In this document: piece by piece, positions 16,901 through 26,077 of the stretch
Position numbering within the stretch: the first letter of the stretch is position 1
How the letters are laid out: every line of letters begins with the position of its first letter
Origin: Salvelinus alpinus
Taxonomy: Eukaryota; Chordata; Actinopteri; Salmoniformes; Salmonidae
Length of the DNA stretch: 64,000 nt
Assembly: GCF_045679555.1 (NCBI RefSeq)
Contig: NC_092093.1
Location: 59,174,566 to 59,238,565 of the forward strand
Direction of reading: 5' to 3'
The notes under the pieces: model-generated
Told to the model about the DNA's origin: nothing
Databases searched by the model: none
The model's input: the letters and a program-made list of their open reading frames with translations, nothing else
Translations under genes and position numbers: made by a program

Positions 16901-19900
16901 ACACTGTGGCCCCATTGAGGTGATGTACACACTGTGGCCCCATTGAGGTGATGTACACACTGTGGCCCCATTGAGGTGATGTACACACTGTGGCCCCATT
17001 GAGGTGATGTACACACTGTGGCCCCATTGAGGTGATGTACACACTGTGGCCCCATTGAGGTGATGTACACACTGTGGCCCCATTGAGGTGATGTACACAC
17101 TCTGGCCCCATTGAGGTGATGTACACACTGTGGCCCCATTGAGGTGATGTACACACTCTGGCCCCATTGAGGTGATGTACGCAGCATTGAGATTATTCAT
17201 ATTCTTCTCAGTGTGGAGTGAGGTGGTGAACTGTCCATTGAACACACAGCCACCCAGACACACAGCCACCCAGACACACAGGAGCCTAGTAGACTGTGTT
17301 AGTCCACTAAAGTAATCAAGGCATTACTGATCACTTCCCCATCTCTTCTCCCTGTCTCGAGGGCAGTGAAAGGCTTGCGCTGGGCGAAGTGAGAACCGTC
17401 TGGACCTCTTTAATGAATCAATAACTCCAGGCTATTAAATCACAGGAGTGGATGGGAGTGAAGGGGTTACACCCCTGGGCTATGTAGCTTTGGGCTCGGC
17501 TGAAGACTCATGCGATGCAGTTAGGATCAGGGGGGAAAAGGGGATGTTATCTTAGTATTGTGATGCTGTCTTTTCAGTTAGTCGGCGTGGTGTATAAATA
17601 ACCTGGTATTACCGCCACACCGGCGGTCACAAGTCATGAAGGCAGTCAAATTTCACATGACCATTTAGTAACAGTAATTAGGTTTCTCCAAGCTCTGACG
17701 CTACTGCTGGCCGTTAGTAGCCTACCAAACTTGCTAACTGCCTGGTACTCAGCACTCGATTGTCCTTCTAATCACTCTGACATCAATGCAAATGTGTTTG
17801 AAAATGTAATCAAACACTTCATGAGTGCTCATGTTGCACAACATTTCTATAGGCTATGCAATTGCAGAAGAAACAGAGTGATGGCCTCTATTAAAAAGAG
17901 GAGGAGCCCATCAGCTAGGCCTACTATATTTATTTATTTCTCAACTTTCCTAATATAAGCACGTTGCTTATATTTACAACAGGAGTATAGCCTACCTGGC
18001 TGGCATGAAGAAGAAAAACAACACTGGGAAATGCATCCTCCAATCACTATTTAAGTGCATGTATTTTTTTCCACTGCCCCTGTTTTGATACAGGTGAATG
18101 ATAATGGTCCATTCTAAATTTAAACATATTTAAAACATATATTATTTAGTATATGTAAAGACAATATTAAATCAAGTATAGTCTGAGTGACAATATTAGC
18201 ATATCACTTGTGAATTATATATTATCTCTTGTGAATGATGCCCAGCGTAAGGCAAGAAACAATGTCTTTTTTTGTGACTTTTTCTCATCATATACCTCAT
18301 GTAGCCTAACCCATAGGCCTATATGTTTTAATAAGGTTTGTATCACAACTAAAGCGGACAAATAACTTCTTAAAATTAAGCACATGAATCTGCTTTACAA
18401 GGGGTGTAGAGCCTGACTGGCATACATGAGCAGCTCGTGAGTTTCAAGTTTGGGGAAGATAATTTTCCCCATAAAAATGCATTACACAGAAAATGCTTCC
18501 ATTGTTTAAGCAGAACAGTGTTGCAGAACAGTGTATTAACAAAGCATTAGAGTTGACAAGCCACTGACGGAATTGTCAACAGATAATTAAAACAGACATA
18601 TCTTTGCCTCTAAAAATACAAGTTAAATACAAACATTTGTAAAATATGGTAAATTATTAATTTGAAAATTGCCAATTAAAACAACCATTTAAGACACATC
18701 TCACGGAGTTTATCAGATCTTCGGACACATCTTTTAGGAATCACAGTTTTGAGAGAAATATTGTTTAACATTCACAGAGGGCTATTGCAAGAAACTACAT
18801 TAGATAGTTATTCAGTTAATATCCACTATTACAAGTTTTTAGAATTTTAAACCCTTTTTTGGAGAGTTTGAAATTGGGATCCTTTGCTCCGGAGCATGAC
18901 CAGCTGTCACGGCCGTCGAAAGAACTGGACCAAAGCGCACATATTCCTTTTATTAAGATGACGCTGACAAAAACAATAAACAATACAAAAACGACCGTAA
19001 AGCTTAAAGGCTATAGTGCCACAAACAAAGACAACTTCCCACACAGAAAGGAGGGAAAAGGGCTACCTAAGTATGGTTCCCAATCAGAGACAACGATAGA
19101 CAGCTGTCCCTGATTGAGAATCATACCCGGCCAAAACCAAAACATAGAAAATAGAACTTAGAATGCCCACCCAAATCACACCCTCACCAAACCCAAAATA
19201 GAGACATAAAAAGCTCTCTAAGGTCAGGGCGTGACACCAGCATAGATCCAACATGGAAATTAATAATATTGAAAGTATTTAGAAAATTCCCCAAAACAAA
19301 TCTTTTCTCTTATAAAATTGCCCTAAATTTGATAAGTTTGAGCCCAAATAATGCACACAAAAAAAGAAAACTATAAAAATGGTTTCCCTGTCGGACAAGG
19401 ATTGTCCCGAATTTCCTGCTTTTCTACACATTTTGGCAGTTTTAAAGCTACTTTCCTGTAATTCAAAACATTTATTTCGTAACTTATGACGTGTTCATAT
19501 GCTATCTGCCGGTCCCCCCCACCTTGCGGGGGCGTGCGCTTCGCCAGTGTGAATAGCATGCTATTCTCATGCTTAAGTTCAAGGTCAGAATATGCGTAGA
19601 GAGAAAAGTGCATAAAAAGGGAATTCCATTCCATTTACGTGTGCTTGACTCCGGTCGGAATTCCCCCATAGTGAAAACCTGAGATGGTATAGGGAGAGTG
19701 ACCACGGCTCAGTTTCGTCATTAGAGCCTTACCCTCCTATAATGCTCCCATTGGATTTTAACACTTTTACATATACTGTTGCGTTACAAACAAATGGTGT
19801 TCACTTTGATATTCTGTTCCCCTCAGTACAATCAGGAACTGTGTGTATAGGCTGTGCTGCTGTCACAAGCTAATTGTAGTCACTGATGTATTGTTTCCCC

Positions 19901-21402
19901 TCTCTCCTCAGTGTAATCAGTTGTGAAGAAGGCAAAGCACTGGCTGACTCGTGGAACGCAGCGTTCATGGAGTCCTCTGCAAAAGAGAACCAGGTGATGA
20001 TGATGATGACTGGACATTCACTCCCAGAGCCATCGGATAGATGGAGTTTGACATCTACTGTAGTATTGTAATTAGTCTAGTTTGAATACATACAGTAAGA
20101 GTAATGTAAAGGAAGAAACATTTGGTGCCAACATGGAAGATAGTTTGCCAAAGTGTAATACCTACAACTTTGTTCATCATTCTCTCTTTTATCAGTTCTC
20201 ATCCCTGTCATTCCTGGGTACGGGGGACCAGAGCTAGTCAGGGGAATAGGGGGGCAGCAATGGTAGGGTAGACATTGATCAGACCCCATTTCTGTGCTGT
20301 AAGTAGTGAGGACTCCAGACCAGGGTGTCGTTTTGATCTCGGTCCCCAGGAGGAGAGGCCTTTTCTGGGGATGCTGAGGACAGCAGCCTGGGCTCCGGAG
20401 AGAGGCAGAGCTTCTAATTTAATTTCTCATTCGCTACTTTGATGTACATGTTACTGGAGAACACCAAACACACCTCTTCCAAGAAATGTTCCTCTGCTTC
20501 TCAGGAATAGGCCCTACTGCTGAAGAAGACCATAAAGGTTTCCTATTGTTGCAGATATAATTATTATTTTGATTGATACTTCTTTAAGGCTGTTGCAGAA
20601 TCTCTCCATAGCCTTTTCAAGGTTATAGTGGTTTTGTTGTAGGCAAAGTACAAATAGTGACTCGAGGTGTCCTGCTTCAGATCAATATGCATGTTGAACA
20701 AAGAAGTAACTGACTGTTGTATTTGTTTTTTGAAGTTATTTAAATGGTATGGTCTGAATGCATCATTCAACATAATTGTTATTTTACCAAAGGAGGCATG
20801 TTAGATCCATTGGAAAGGAGATACCTAGTCCGTTGTACAACTCAATGCATTCAACTGAAATGTGTCTTCCGCATTTAACCCAACCCCTCTGAATCAGAGA
20901 GGTGCGGAGGGCTGCCTTAATGGACATCCACGTCTTCGGCGCCCGGGGAACAGTGGGTTAACTGCCTTGCTCAGGGGCAGAACGACAGGTTTTTACCTTG
21001 TCATCGAGGATTCGATCCAGCAACCTTTCGGTTACTGGCCCAACGCTCCTACCCGCCAGGCTACCTGCCGCCACATGCTGCTGTGTGTTGATGATATCAA
21101 AGATTCCAGTGTTTCAACCTTCTTTCTTTCCCAGCAGCCACAATTCATCTGTAAATGTTCTTTTAGATTTGCTGGTGTGAACTGAACACATTTCACCATT
21201 TAACCTACCTATTAAGCACAGAGCAGAGAAAACATCGGTCTGTACACTCCTGTTGTCTTGATATGGCATAATTTCTGTCCTCTGACTTCCTGTTTCCTGT
21301 GTGAGTCAGACGGCGGTGGAGGTGTTCAAGAGGACCATCCTGGAAGCGGAGAAAATGGAGGGGGGAGCCCCCCAGGGCAGGACATCCTGCTCCCTGATGT
21401 AA
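4286..21402 (+). CDS. RHEB: Small GTPase RHEB (partial, codons 18-184)
   Basis: RHEB is a Ras-family GTPase that, when GTP-bound on endomembranes, activates mTORC1; TSC2 is its GAP. Coding exons: 4286-4357, 5981-6048, 6391-6473, 13208-13264, 13368-13415, 19912-19993 and 21310-21402. All have AG acceptors and GT donors, and phases join into one open frame. The first exon here encodes GKSSLTIQFVEGQFVDSYD (P-loop end, then switch I); the next gives LVDTAGQ followed by DEYSIFPQTYS (switch II); then NKKDL (guanine specificity) and ESSAKEN. The C-terminus is CSLM, a CaaX farnesylation box (human CSVM). The 503 coding nt plus one base from the missing exon fit a 184-residue protein, the human length. 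Exon 1 (about 17 codons) is not found and must lie upstream. No coding damage is visible. The introns, especially 6474-13207 and 13416-19911, are swollen by repeats. Confidence 0.95.
6153..6240. repeat. 21-bp minisatellite, about four copies
   Basis: Tandem copies of ACCAGGGGCAGTGTAGACTG plus one base lie in the RHEB intron just downstream of the 5981-6048 exon. The copies are nearly identical, and the unit is a multiple of three, which leaves an incidental open frame. Confidence 0.9.
7099..7571. repeat. RHEB intron segment, copy 2 of a dispersed duplication
   Basis: This repeats 3736-4197, with a small deletion near 7256 and about 30 extra bases near 7485. It then runs into TACTACAGTAGCGAT (7570-7584), a 15-mer also found at 5232-5246, and directly into the CT-rich minisatellite. 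RHEB exon 2, which lies between the matching source segments, is absent from this copy. Confidence 0.8.
7600..8216. repeat. 24-bp CT-rich minisatellite
   Basis: The first seven or so units are exactly 24 bp, GCCGCTCCG followed by a (TC)n run. Further right the CT run varies in length, and the core changes to GCCGCTCCGTG and then GCCGCCCCGTG. Because 24 is divisible by three, long open frames exist on both strands, reading as SLSLSAAP and RERERDGAA peptides. They have no splice or start context and are taken as repeat artefacts. Confidence 0.95.
8272..10700 (-). mobile_element. Non-LTR retrotransposon (LINE), 5'-truncated, reverse transcriptase in pieces
   Basis: Read on the minus strand, protein fragments appear in reverse-transcriptase order. 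At 10555-10094 is the RT start (KACGPDDILNEMLK, then WNQGLITPIFKN). At 10039-9848 is RT motif A (ACFIDFQKAFDSIWH). At 9713-9504 is the catalytic LLFADDLCLL. At 9394-8813 is the region after RT. At 8828-8595 is a C-terminal Cys/His cluster (CNHC...H...KC). Frames are broken between all pieces. The 3' end near 8272 is a CAATTCAA-type tail followed by a GCTTTATTGGCATG motif. No endonuclease domain is present. The clade is not certain. It lies antisense in a RHEB intron. Confidence 0.85.
10701..11447. other. RHEB intron sequence, no feature seen
   Basis: Unique-looking intron sequence begins with a short A-run and a CT-rich patch. Scattered short open frames lack exon signals. The final bases lead into the 64-bp tandem array. 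Confidence 0.5.
11448..12345. repeat. 64-bp minisatellite, about 14 essentially identical copies
   Basis: The unit begins TTATTATACGCCTGCTACGT and includes TATATAGGCCTCTACAGTAG and ACTATGGCACTGG. It repeats with a strict 64-bp period and I see no differences among internal copies. It lies in RHEB intron 6474-13207. Uniformity implies recent expansion, active homogenisation, or assembly copying. Confidence 0.97.
12828..12851. repeat. (AC)n microsatellite
   Basis: About 12 AC dinucleotides lie in a RHEB intron, preceded by an imperfect ACAG run. Confidence 0.9.
14222..15715. repeat. 22-bp minisatellite with embedded TAG slippage, about 65 copies
   Basis: The basic unit is AGTTATAGGAAGACAGTCT plus TAG. 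Period is mostly 22 bp, but 25- and 28-bp versions arise by adding one or two TAG triplets, clustered at 14400-14580 and at scattered points. Variants near the right edge include GGGAGACAG and GTTGTTGTAGG forms. It lies in RHEB intron 13416-19911. Confidence 0.97.
15716..16095. repeat. 45-50-bp tandem repeat, about seven copies
   Basis: Copies contain TCTTACCAGGCCTGTAGTAT followed by a GTAGTACACACTGTATTCT segment. An optional ATAGTACAGT insert changes the period. The array directly abuts the 22-bp array to its left. The incidental minus-strand open frame (LYYTTGLVRDRIQC) is not considered a gene. Confidence 0.9.
16284..17180. repeat. 28-bp minisatellite, about 32 copies
   Basis: The unit is CATTGAGGTGATGTACACAC followed by TCTGGCCC. 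Variant blocks differ by single bases: TCTGGCCCC, TCTGACCCC and TGTGGCCCC, and GATGCAC versus GATGTAC. 28 is not a multiple of three, yet the minus strand has no stop in any frame, so a 376-codon open frame runs through as a 28-residue peptide repeat. It lies inside a RHEB intron and is not judged coding. Confidence 0.97.
17590..17960. repeat. Probable interspersed repeat, class unassigned
   Basis: The segment with GTATTACCGCCACACCGGCGG and the following stretch to about 17960 is familiar from salmonid introns, but I cannot assign a class or define ends. The stretch from there to 18900 is AT-rich intron with no exon signals. Confidence 0.3.
18905..19236 (-). mobile_element. Solo LTR of an LTR retrotransposon (gypsy-like)
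   Basis: The 332-bp element starts TGTCACG and ends CGTGACA (TG...CA ends), flanked by an exact 5-bp duplication, CCAGC, at 18900-18904 and 19237-19241. On the minus strand an AATAAA polyadenylation motif occurs (from TTTTATTAAG near 18950), indicating orientation. There is no internal gag or pol sequence, as expected after LTR-LTR recombination. It lies in RHEB intron 13416-19911. Confidence 0.85.
20815..21072 (-). mobile_element. tRNA-derived SINE
   Basis: On the minus strand the 5' head resembles a tRNA: a box A-like stretch after GGCGGCAGGTAGCC and a box B-like GGTTGCTGGATCGAATCC near 21010. The body and a tail containing GGAGATACCTAGTCC-type sequence extend to 20815. It is located in the last RHEB intron. 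Confidence 0.75.
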
Positions 21403-21840
21403 CCATCCACCTCGGGCCCTCGCAACCCGTCCCCAACCACAGCACTGGACACTGGGAAATCCCTCTACTTGAAGTGGCTAACTGCCTGTTCTCCCTCGAG
21501 AAACGTCTTCTGTTTTTCCCTTTTTTCTGTGTTTTTTGGGGGGGAAGGACAGAGGAAGACTTTGACGTTAAGAGTAATTATCCATCCCAGTTTAGAGTAC
21601 ACTCGTCTCACCCCTCCCTGACTTCCCCTTCTTCTGAGAAACCAAACGTGGTGAAATATCGAGCCTTACTTCTCATTTAAAGCCTGTAATCTCATTGCTA
21701 CCTGACCCCCTCCCCCCCTGCCTTCCCCTTGAAAAGTTTGTATAACAACATATTTCTTAGTTATTATTATGGCCACTACAGTTGGCCAGCATTCATTCAC
21801 TAGTGTAGTGAATGTTGATTCCCTTTTTTTTATTGTAATC

Positions 21841-21846
21841 ATTAAA
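21841..21846 (+). terminator. RHEB: Candidate RHEB polyadenylation signal
   Basis: ATTAAA lies 439 bp after the stop codon, followed by a T-rich stretch around 21895. It is the first plausible hexamer I noticed in the 3' UTR, but not proven. Confidence 0.4.
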
Positions 21847-22429
21847 TCTGCATATTGTTTCACTACAGTTTGATTTTCTGTCTGATTGTTTCTCAGAATT
21901 AGATTTTTTTTGTTTAATACAAACTATCAGAATACACATGATAATTATATATTTTGATATTACAGTATGTGATATGATATAGGAATTATATCATATATAT
22001 TTTCCCTAACCTGTCCTGGGATAAAGGATTCTGTATTCTACTTCCTCTTGGCTCCTCTACCTCAGAACATGTCAAAAGGCTGAGGTTGCCACTCAGTCAG
22101 GGAAACAGAATGTGTCATCACACCGCTCCTCACTCTTGCCAGCTCTCAGAGCGGGTTCGTGATAATTAACATTACCAAGGAGAAATGGAAACCTGGTGGG
22201 TTGGATTAATATGTGCCCCCATGAGAGATCTAATCCTCATTATATTCCTCTCTATAATCCAGTTGGAGTAGAGTGGAGATAGTTACTGTTATGTAGAACC
22301 AATTATAGTACGGACTTATAGCCAGTCTTTACTCCATAAAATACATGAATTTCATCATGGAGAAACAACCCCTAGCCCACCTACCCTCTAGGCACTTGGG
22401 TAGATGTGAAAAGATGGGGTCTGGATCTA

Positions 22430-24592
22430 TACTGAACAAAAATGTAAACGCAACATGCAATGATTTTACTGAATTACAGTTCATATAAGGAAATCAGTCA
22501 ATTTAAATAAATTAATAAGGCCCTATGGATATCACGACTGGCTGGGCCTGGCTGCACCCCTTCCCAATCAGAATGAGTTTTTCACCACAAAAGGGCTTTC
22601 TTACAGACAGAAATACTCCTCAGTTTAATCAGCTGTCTGGGAGTCTGGATCCCGCAGGTGAAGAAGCCACATGTGCAGGTCTTGGGCTGGCGTGGTCTGT
22701 GGTTGTGAGGCCGGTTGGACGTAGTGCCAAATTCTCTAAAACAACATTGGAGGCGGCTTATGGTAGAGAAATGAACATAAACGTATCTGCCAACAGCTCT
22801 GATGTACAGTTGAAGTCGGAAGTTTATATACACTTAGGTTGGAGTCATTAAAACTCTTTCAACCACTCCACAAATTTCTTGTTAACAAACTATAGTTTTG
22901 GCAAGTCATCTACTTTGTGCGACAAGTAGTTTTTACAACTATTGTTAACAGACAGATTATTTCACTTACAATTCACTGTATCACAATTACCGTGGGTCAG
23001 AAGTTTACATACACTAAGTTGACTGTGCGTTTAAACAGCTTGGAAAATTCCAGAAAATTATGTCATGGCTTTAGAAGCTTCTGATAGGCTAATTGACATC
23101 ATTTGAGTCAATTGGAGGTGTACCTGTGGATGTATTTCAAGGCCTACCTTCAAACACCTTTGCTTGACATAATGGGAAAATCAAAAGAAATCAGTCAAGA
23201 CCTCAGGAAAAAAACGCCTGAAGGGACCGAGTTCATCTCTACAAACAATAGTACGCAAGTACCATGGGATCACGCAGCTGTCATACCGCTCAGGAAGGAG
23301 ACACGTTCTGTCTCAGAGATGAACGTAGTTTGGTGGAAAAGTGCAAATCAATCTCAGAACAACAGCAAAGGACCTTGTGAAGATGCTGGAGGAAACAGGT
23401 ACAAAAGTATCTATATCCACAGTAAAACGAGTCCTATATTCACATAACCTGAAAGGCCGCTCAGCAAGGAAGAAGCCACTGCTCCAAAACTGCCATAAAA
23501 AAGCCAGACTACGGTTCTAACTGCACATGGGGACAAAGATCGTACTTTTCGACAAATGTCCTCTGGTCTGATAAAACAAAAATAGAACTGTTTGGCCATA
23601 ATGACCATCGTTATGTTTGGAGGAAAAAGGGGGACGCTTGCAAGCCGAAGCACACCATCCTAACCGTGAAGCACGGGGGTGGCAGCATCATGTTGTGGGG
23701 GTGCTTTGCTGCAGGAGGGACTGGTGTACTTCACAAAATAGATGGCATCATGAGGTAGGAAAATGTGGATATATTGAAGCAACATCTCAAGACATCAGTC
23801 AGAAAGTTAAAGCTTGGTCGCAAATGGGTCTTCCGAATGGACAACGACCCCAAGCATATTTCCAAAGTTGTGGCAAAATGGTCAAGGTATTGGAGTGGCC
23901 ATCACAAAGCCCTGACCTCAATCCCATAGAAAATTTGTGGGCAGAACTGAAAAAGCGTGTGCGAGCAAGGAGGCATACAAACTTGACTCAGTTACACCAG
24001 CTCTGTCAGGAGGAATGGGCCAAAATTCACCCAACTTATTGTGGAAAGCTTGTGGAAGACTACCGAAACGTTTGACCCAAGTTAAACAATTTCAAGGCAA
24101 TACTACCAAATACTAATTGAGTGTATGTAAACTTCTGACACACTGGGAATGTGACAAAATAAATAAAAGCTGAAATAAATAATTCTCTCTACTATTATTC
24201 TGACATTTCACATTCTTAAAATAAAGTGGTGATCCTAACTGACCTAAGACAGGGCATTTTTACTAGGATTAAATGTCAGGAATTGTGAAAAACTGAGTTT
24301 AAATGTATTTGGCTAAGGAGTATGTAAACTTCCGACTTCAACTGTACATTCCTGCAGACAGCTGCCAACTGCAGTCTCCCTTAACTTGAGACATCTGTGG
24401 CATTGATCATGCTGTTTAATCAACTTCTTGATATGCCACACCTGTCAGGTGGATGGATTTTCTTGGCAAAGGAGAAATGCTCACTAACAGGGATGTAAAC
24501 AGATTTGTGTACAAAATTTGAGAGAAATAAGCTTTTTGTGCCTAAAAGGGGATCAACACTTTACATGTAGCATTGATATTTCTGTTCAGTAT
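22430..24592. mobile_element. Non-autonomous Tc1-type element, interrupted by a second Tc1
   Basis: The left end reads TACTGAACAAAAATGTAAACG; the right end near 24592 is the inverse (TTTCTGTTCAGTA). This terminal type recurs at 54386-55172. Only end-proximal sequence remains (22430-22806 and 24345-24592), including CACCTGTCAGGTGGATGG near 24440. The middle is the 22807-24344 insertion. Confidence 0.85.
22807..24344 (+). mobile_element. Tc1 element of Sleeping Beauty type, nested, transposase broken
   Basis: Terminal repeats CAGTTGAAGTCGGAAGTTTA and the inverse CTTCCGACTTCAACTG bound the element; TA duplications are at 22805-22806 and 24345-24346. Transposase fragments lie at 23103-23447 and 23617-24075. 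The first Asp codon is altered (GTCTGATAAAAC reads D then stop), a stretch around the second Asp is shortened, and PIENLWAEL with the catalytic Glu persists. It is the same family as 1588-3170. Confidence 0.93.
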
Positions 24593-26003
24593 AATATGGC
24601 CAAACATCCTAGCCTATTAGGTGGCATGGAGAAGATTCTACCATGTTGGTTATACCTATCCAATTCTCCCAGGGCTGAATCTCTATAGTCTAATGTGGCT
24701 TCCTCCCAGGGCTGAGTCTCTATAGTCTGAAGTGGATATCTCCTCTCCATCTGCACTGATCTGAAAACTACAGGATAGGTCAAAGCAGTATGGCGGATGC
24801 CTTCTGGGATTTTGTTTCCTCTGTCCAGCTCTTTCACGTTAGTGCAGAAGAAAGGAGACAGCAGATGCAAATGAGCTGTTAGTTAAATCTGGTGAAACAC
24901 ATTTCTCACTATACTGACACTTGTGTTTTTGTTGAACATTGTCTAATGTTGGCGTCTAATAATGACAACTAAAGTGGGAAAGGGGATACCTAGTCGAAGT
25001 GAATGAGACCAACATTACAGGCCTGCTACCCAGGCTATGATTGAGAGGGGCTAAATTATACAAAGATAGGGTGATCTATTTAACCCATTGGCCCGAGCGA
25101 AAAAGAGTCAGCATATCCAGAGGTAGAGAGACACTTAAAAGGGCTTATCATCCTCTAATGGACTTGTAGGCGATTGATCAGCATTCAAGGGTAGTAATTC
25201 AATGCACTATCGGCAAGTCAGGAGATCCATTTACGTTCTCTTTGTTCTCTTACAGAGCTTCAAGCTCTCCAAGATATTACAATATGCCAATGTTGAAAAA
25301 CATTATTTTATGACATTGAAGAGTCAGTATAAATCTATATTTCTATCTTTAATGTACAGGGATAGTGCTGACATTCATAAACAGTTTTATCACCAGATTT
25401 ATATGCCCAGTGCGTTATTGTCATAACAGCCATATAAAACTATTACAAAGCCATAAAATCTTAATAATCTATTCAAATGTCCCCCACACTTCACATACAA
25501 CATCACTGCCAGTTCTAGTACTTCAGATCAGAGGTCGATGGTCATCTAAATAAGGTTGTGACATCCTGTCTGTGTGAACAATGGCAGGTCATAGTAGTAG
25601 TATTGTGTGGAGAGGGCAAGAGAATACTGAGCCTTTGATGTAGCTCTGCACGCTCTCTTCTCCCTCGTGGGCCTATCACCTGGTTGCCATGATAACCACC
25701 CTCCCACCACACACACACAAACACACTTCTCTCTGTCTTTCTCACTGTGCGGGCGTGCCAGGCCTTATTCAACATTCAACTTGACCAGAAGAGAAGCGTT
25801 GCATGTGCAAAACGGCCTGCACAAAGCCCTGGCCAAGCAAAACCCTTTGTTGTCCTCCTGTTTAGTCTCTCGACAGCCAAAGCCCAGAATCAGCAGTGCC
25901 AACAGTTGAAGGGAAAGTGTCCACCCAGCAAAAGCCCTAAGTCCCCCATTGTGTGTCCTTTGTGTGGCAAGCCTCGCGATACTTTCCAGCATGGCCCCAG
26001 ACG
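24593..26003. other. RHEB-CRYGN intergenic region, no gene seen
   Basis: No exon-like frame with splice signals was recognised. A short SINE-tail-like GGGGATACCTAGTCG occurs at about 24978. The last 300 bp should include the crystallin upstream regulatory region, but apart from a TATA box I cannot name binding sites. Confidence 0.5.
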
Positions 26004-26010
26004 TATATAT
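26004..26010 (+). promoter_or_regulatory. CRYGN: Candidate TATA box of CRYGN
   Basis: TATATAT lies about 70 bp upstream of the CRYGN start codon in a non-repetitive stretch. TATA-driven promoters with short 5' UTRs are usual for crystallin genes; the transcription start itself is inferred. Confidence 0.55.
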
Positions 26011-26077
26011 TGAGGTGTCCAACTTTTTTACTGTTACACTTTACTTGTGGGCCAGGTTGGACAGTATCCAGTGGAAA

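Noticed and set aside
11448-17180. Regular repeats considered as a CRISPR-like array
   Set aside because: Units are contiguous tandem copies with no variable spacers, in a vertebrate gene intron.
16139-17269. Long minus-strand frame as a repeat-protein gene
   Set aside because: It is generated wholly by the 28-bp minisatellite, lies in a RHEB intron, starts and ends just outside the array and has no splice or promoter support.
25667-26022. Overlapping open frames upstream of CRYGN
   Set aside because: No similarity, no exon signals, and they overlap the crystallin promoter region.
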